Position numbers and translations under genes: made by a program
Notes under the pieces: generated by a model
Database searches by the model: none
What the model saw: the letters and a program-made list of their open reading frames with translations, nothing else
What the model was told of the DNA's origin: nothing
Assembly (NCBI GenBank): GCA_004296145.1
Contig: SEBM01000104.1
Location: 1-10,025 of the forward strand
Direction of reading: 5' to 3'
Length of the DNA stretch: 10,025 bases
Origin: Flavobacterium sp.
GTDB lineage: Bacteria > Bacteroidota > Bacteroidia > Flavobacteriales > Flavobacteriaceae
In this document: in pieces, positions 8,701 through 10,025 of the stretch
Numbering within the stretch: the first letter of the stretch is position 1
Layout: the number at the start of each line of letters is the position of its first letter

Positions 8701-8812
8701 CAGGCAATGATAAGCCTGAGCCATCAAGTACGATTCCTGTTACATCATATGTCTGCGAGAACGCAAAAGATGTAAACAGTAATAATACCATTAGTAATAA
8801 TTTAGATTTCAT
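5747..8812 (-). CDS. SusC/RagA-family TonB-dependent outer-membrane transporter
   Basis: This 1021-residue protein is the importer of the locus: a 22-strand-type TonB-dependent barrel that brings glucan oligosaccharides into the periplasm using TonB energy. The signal peptide covers residues 1-20 (cleavage near FSQ-T). A carboxypeptidase-regulatory-like domain follows at about 21-94 (VTGIVLDGSGLSLPGVNVKV, FDGSFKL). The TonB-box-like stretch SLDEVVVIGYG is at 98-108, and the plug domain at about 110-222 contains IRIRGV and the SusC signature AIYGTIGANGIILVTTK. The remainder is the barrel, ending in YLLGLNINF with a terminal Phe. A DVNGDGVLDAKD loop near residue 830 looks like a calcium-binding turn, common in SusC proteins. 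There is no N-terminal STN domain, so control through an anti-sigma factor is unlikely; that fits the codirectional regulator gene 240 bp upstream. It is first in the operon, with susD 11 bp downstream. Substrate (beta-1,3-glucan) is inferred from the GH16 neighbours. Confidence 0.96.
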   Translation of the reverse strand: MKSKLLLMVLLLFTSFAFSQTYDVTGIVLDGSGLSLPGVNVKVKSSSQSTTTDFDGSFKLTGVPKGTTIVFSYTGFRTQEVVVSGTKITVKMADDTRSLDEVVVIGYGTQKKREVTGAVAVLDSKTLDVLKPARIEQALQGTIAGVNVTTQSGAPGAPLDIRIRGVATNGESRPTVIIDGYVGDLGLLNPNDIETITVLKDAQAAIYGTIGANGIILVTTKMGKKNSKTRVSFNSYTGFQETSRKLPTLNATEYALLLNESYSNGGRPIPYTNVSNLGKGTDWQDEVFKKGVPIINNDLTISGGSDKMTYSVSGSHLDQAGIVGGDKSGYLRNTARLALGVDLSDKFKLKTNVIYTYFTRNTLNENGLGSVLFNALNVPATLNPYDANGQLTLVPSTTGLGTEIINPLAQIENTYNDYNFKKLNGNFGLDYKIFKGFTLSSSIGFNTSNSESRTFAKKISYGGKVFDVQRSSVTQGAVNDNNYSFDLFGTYNTKIGENHNITGTVGTTIFKQWGNGLTATGFDVPNNLWEFADISLTKGISETLTNTNYVYDQRRLSYFGRLQYDYKGKYLLSAMIRRDASTKFGPTNTIGYFPSFTGGWVISDEDFFGEPKFLNFLKLRASYGTLGNDQIPNFGYLGILNGEATYIFDGTLNNGTAMGQTPNPDLKWEEARKFDVGLDFRLLNDKISIVADYFIDTRKDLLIPNIPVSGIIGTGAPGASSPTLNAGTVRNAGFEFAIDYKEKFSDAFSMSVGYNVTFIKNEVLEVNNGTGFIEGGAFGVGQPAPARMEIGKPMGYFYGYKTDGIFQNQAEIDAHPSQLALGANAAPGDIRYVDVNGDGVLDAKDKTNIGDPVPEATMGFNLQMNYKNLDFAVFTFASVGNDMVRNYERTLSDANRLNYVLDRWTGEGTSNSTPRVTTGATANNVFSSYFVEDASYVRIQNVQLGYTLSPNVTQKAGITKLRLYAGVNNLYTFTKYKGFDPGASFGPGNRDNVSQSPIGAGIDYGFYPVPRTYLLGLNINF

Positions 8813-8865
8813 AATTAGTTAGTTTTTATTGAAAGCTAATGTATCTTATCCTTTTAATAATACTT

Positions 8866-8898
8866 CAAAATTAACCTCAACAAAAAACATACATCATA
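8866..8898 (-). promoter_or_regulatory. Candidate Bacteroidota-type promoter of the susC operon
   Basis: On the minus strand, TAATTTTG at 8873-8866 matches the Bacteroidota -7 consensus TAnnTTTG exactly. A weak -33 partner, TATG (consensus TTTG), lies at 8898-8895, 21 bases upstream. Transcription would start near 8859 and give a leader of about 45 bases before the susC start at 8812. The weak -33 box would fit a promoter that needs an activator. Such short motifs occur by chance in AT-rich DNA, so this is a candidate only. Confidence 0.45.
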
Positions 8899-8957
8899 AA
8901 AAAAACTGAGTTATTTTTCACATATCACAAAACAAACCCTATTTAATCAGCAAATCA

Positions 8958-8982
8958 TAAATGTTAATTTCCTTAACATTTA
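8958..8982. promoter_or_regulatory. Perfect 10-bp inverted repeat upstream of susC, possible operator
   Basis: The arms TAAATGTTAA (8958-8967) and TTAACATTTA (8973-8982) are perfect inverted repeats around the 5-base spacer TTTCC. The 15-bp centre-to-centre layout suits a dimeric DNA-binding protein. It lies about 85 bp upstream of the candidate -7 element and about 70 bp after the regulator's stop codon. The neighbouring regulator, with a coiled coil and LuxR-type helix-turn-helix, is the natural candidate to bind here. Alternatively it is a weak AT-only terminator of the regulator gene; no GC-rich stem or U-run supports that. Confidence 0.5.
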
Positions 8983-8983
8983 A

Positions 8984-9016
8984 GTGTTAAAAACACAATA
9001 AAACGTTAATGTTGTG
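8984..9016. promoter_or_regulatory. Additional short dyads next to the inverted repeat
   Basis: Directly beside the main inverted repeat, GTGTT (8984-8988) and AACAC (8992-8996) form a 5-bp dyad with spacer AAA. CACAA (8994-8998) and TTGTG (9012-9016) form another around AACGTTAATGTT, itself nearly palindromic. The element (A/G/C)(T/C)GTTAA or its complement thus occurs about four times in some 50 bp. This looks like a cluster of half-sites for one regulator, though AT-rich DNA makes short dyads common. Confidence 0.3.
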
Positions 9017-9052
9017 GTAATGTATAGGTAAAATTAGATGTTGAGAATAGTA

Positions 9053-10025
9053 CTATACAGCCAGGATATATTCAACTAAACCGATTTCGTGCTGCAAATC
9101 CATTTTTTTCCTCAAACGGTATCTTTTTATCTCAACACTTCGCACTGAAATGTTGAATAAAGGAGCAATTTCTTTTGAAGAAAGATTTAGACGTAAATAC
9201 GCACAAAGTCGCAAATCATTTGGTGTTAACAGAGGATGCAACTGTTTTATTCGCTTTAAAAAATCTTTATCAGCATTATCAAAAGCTTCTTTAAAGATCT
9301 TCCAGGAATCTTCTTCCGTAATGTTATCATTAATAGTTCTGATAACTGATTTTATGTTTTTATTATCCGTTTCTGTAGTTTTCTTTAAATCTTCTTTAAT
9401 AAAAGCCAAAAGTTCATTTTTACTATTCAGACTCATTGTAGAAACTGCCAATTCTCTGTTTTTGTTATCGACATCCTGAGAAAGCTGTTCGTTTCTTAAT
9501 TTCATAAGCTGTTGCTCATTTTCCAGCTCTTTTATTTCGAGCAAAAGATTATTCTCTTCTATCAGTTTTTCTTTTTGTTTCTGATAAAAATTTCGATACG
9601 CTTTATTAATAAAATAAGCCAGAACAAGCATTAGCAATAAATAAATAAAACAAGCCAAATTGGTCAGATACCAGGGTTTTGAAACTATAAAAGTATACAC
9701 AGCCGTATTTTGCAAAATAGTATTCGCAAATTTTGCCCTAACCTTAAACGTATATTTTCCCGGTGATAGGTTTTTAAAATTTACAGATGATTTTGTACTC
9801 CATTCACTCCAGTCGTTTTGAAATCCTTCTAATAAATATTGATATTCTGTATTGATATATTTATTGTATTCCGGAACAGTATAATTTAAAGTGACATTAT
9901 TTTCATCAGACTTAAAACTTCCTTCTTCATTTAATGCTACATCATTAAGTGTTTCGTTTTGTTTATTTATTAAAATTTCAGAAATAGAAATTTCGTAGTT
10001 TTTAAATGCTGTTTATTTTGGTGAT
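9053..10025 (-). CDS. Membrane-anchored Y_Y_Y / LuxR-type HTH transcriptional regulator (C-terminal part)
   Basis: This is the C-terminal third or so of a PUL regulator whose N-terminus lies beyond the window. Open frame runs from the stop at 9053 up to 10012 (319 codons). There is no ATG in it, and the TTG at 9715 is an internal Leu codon, not a start. In order: a triple-tyrosine (Y_Y_Y) periplasmic domain at about 9901-9660 (VTLNYTVPEYN, YQYLLEGFQNDWSEWS, LSPGKYTFKVRA); a transmembrane helix at about 9667-9605 (LTNLACFIYLLLMLVLAYF); a long coiled coil at about 9589-9371; and a LuxR/GerE-type helix-turn-helix at about 9229-9101 (LTPNDLRLCAYLRLNLSSKEIA, then SVRSVEIKRYRLRKKM). Relatives usually carry a beta-propeller sensor (Reg_prop) before the Y_Y_Y domain. 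There is no histidine kinase or receiver domain, so sensing probably passes directly through the membrane to the DNA-binding end. An in-frame TAA at 10013-10015 interrupts the expected upstream continuation (see the frameshift feature). It lies 240 bp upstream of susC in the same direction and is the likely local activator. Confidence 0.85.
10004..10015 (-). other. Apparent +1 frameshift in the regulator near the window edge
   Basis: Reading from the right edge on the minus strand, the first frame gives I-T-K-I-N-S-I and then TAA at 10004-10002. The main frame of the regulator (K-N-Y-E-I-S-I-S) meets TAA at 10015-10013. Removing one T from the ATTTAAAAAC run (about 10007-9998) joins both into ITKINSIKNYEISISEI. 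That would be a plausible run-in to a Y_Y_Y domain. The cause could be a sequencing or assembly error at a homopolymer, or a genuine broken gene. Confidence 0.5.

Noticed and set aside
9150..9479. Plus-strand open frame of 109 codons inside the regulator
   Set aside because: It is antisense to the coiled coil and HTH coding sequence and shows no family motif or plausible start context.
9713..9715. TTG as the start codon of a 220-residue regulator
   Set aside because: The frame stays open upstream to 10012 and codes for the rest of a recognisable Y_Y_Y domain, so this codon is an internal Leu.
1..10025. Mobile elements, CRISPR arrays, tRNA or rRNA genes
   Set aside because: No transposase-like frames, regularly spaced repeats, or RNA-gene-like segments were seen; nearly all sequence is accounted for by the six genes.

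Overview
The window is part of a polysaccharide utilisation locus (PUL) from a Bacteroidota bacterium, most likely Flavobacterium or a close relative. This is inferred from the very AT-rich DNA, Bacteroidota-type lipoprotein signals (a lipobox Cys followed by acidic residues), a SusC/SusD pair, A/T-rich start sites without strong Shine-Dalgarno sequences, and a TAnnTTTG-type promoter element. The species cannot be fixed from the sequence alone.

All six genes lie on the minus strand, so transcription runs from right to left. From the right edge they are: (1) the C-terminal part of a membrane-anchored regulator with a triple-tyrosine (Y_Y_Y) sensor domain, one transmembrane helix, a coiled coil and a LuxR-type helix-turn-helix (9053 to the window edge); (2) a 240-bp intergenic region with a candidate promoter and a perfect 10-bp inverted repeat; (3) a SusC-like TonB-dependent transporter (5747-8812); (4) a SusD-like surface lipoprotein (4230-5735); (5) a modular PKD-containing lipoprotein with two tandem copies of a binding-type module (2613-4217); (6) a multidomain GH16 lipoprotein (892-2556 or 2586); and (7) a compact secreted GH16 enzyme (58-816). 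The genes from susC to the first GH16 are 11 to 56 bp apart and look like one operon. A 75-bp gap with a stable hairpin separates the two GH16 genes.

Both GH16 enzymes carry the laminarinase-type ExDxxE catalytic motif, so the likely substrate is a beta-1,3-glucan (laminarin, or a related beta-1,3 or mixed-linkage glucan). Inferred model: the surface GH16 lipoprotein and the PKD lipoprotein bind and cut the glucan at the cell surface. SusD and SusC import the oligosaccharides. The second GH16, which has an ordinary signal peptide, shortens them in the periplasm or outside the cell. The regulator senses glucan fragments in the periplasm and activates the susC promoter. No exo-acting enzyme (GH3, GH17, GH30) lies in the window; any such genes would be left of position 1 or elsewhere.

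This is a recognisable type of system rather than a wholly new one. The points most worth a second look are an apparent frameshift in the regulator 10-20 bases from the window edge, the unassigned middle domain of the GH16 lipoprotein, the tandem modules of the PKD lipoprotein, the inverted repeat upstream of susC, and a duplicated in-frame start site on the GH16 lipoprotein gene.
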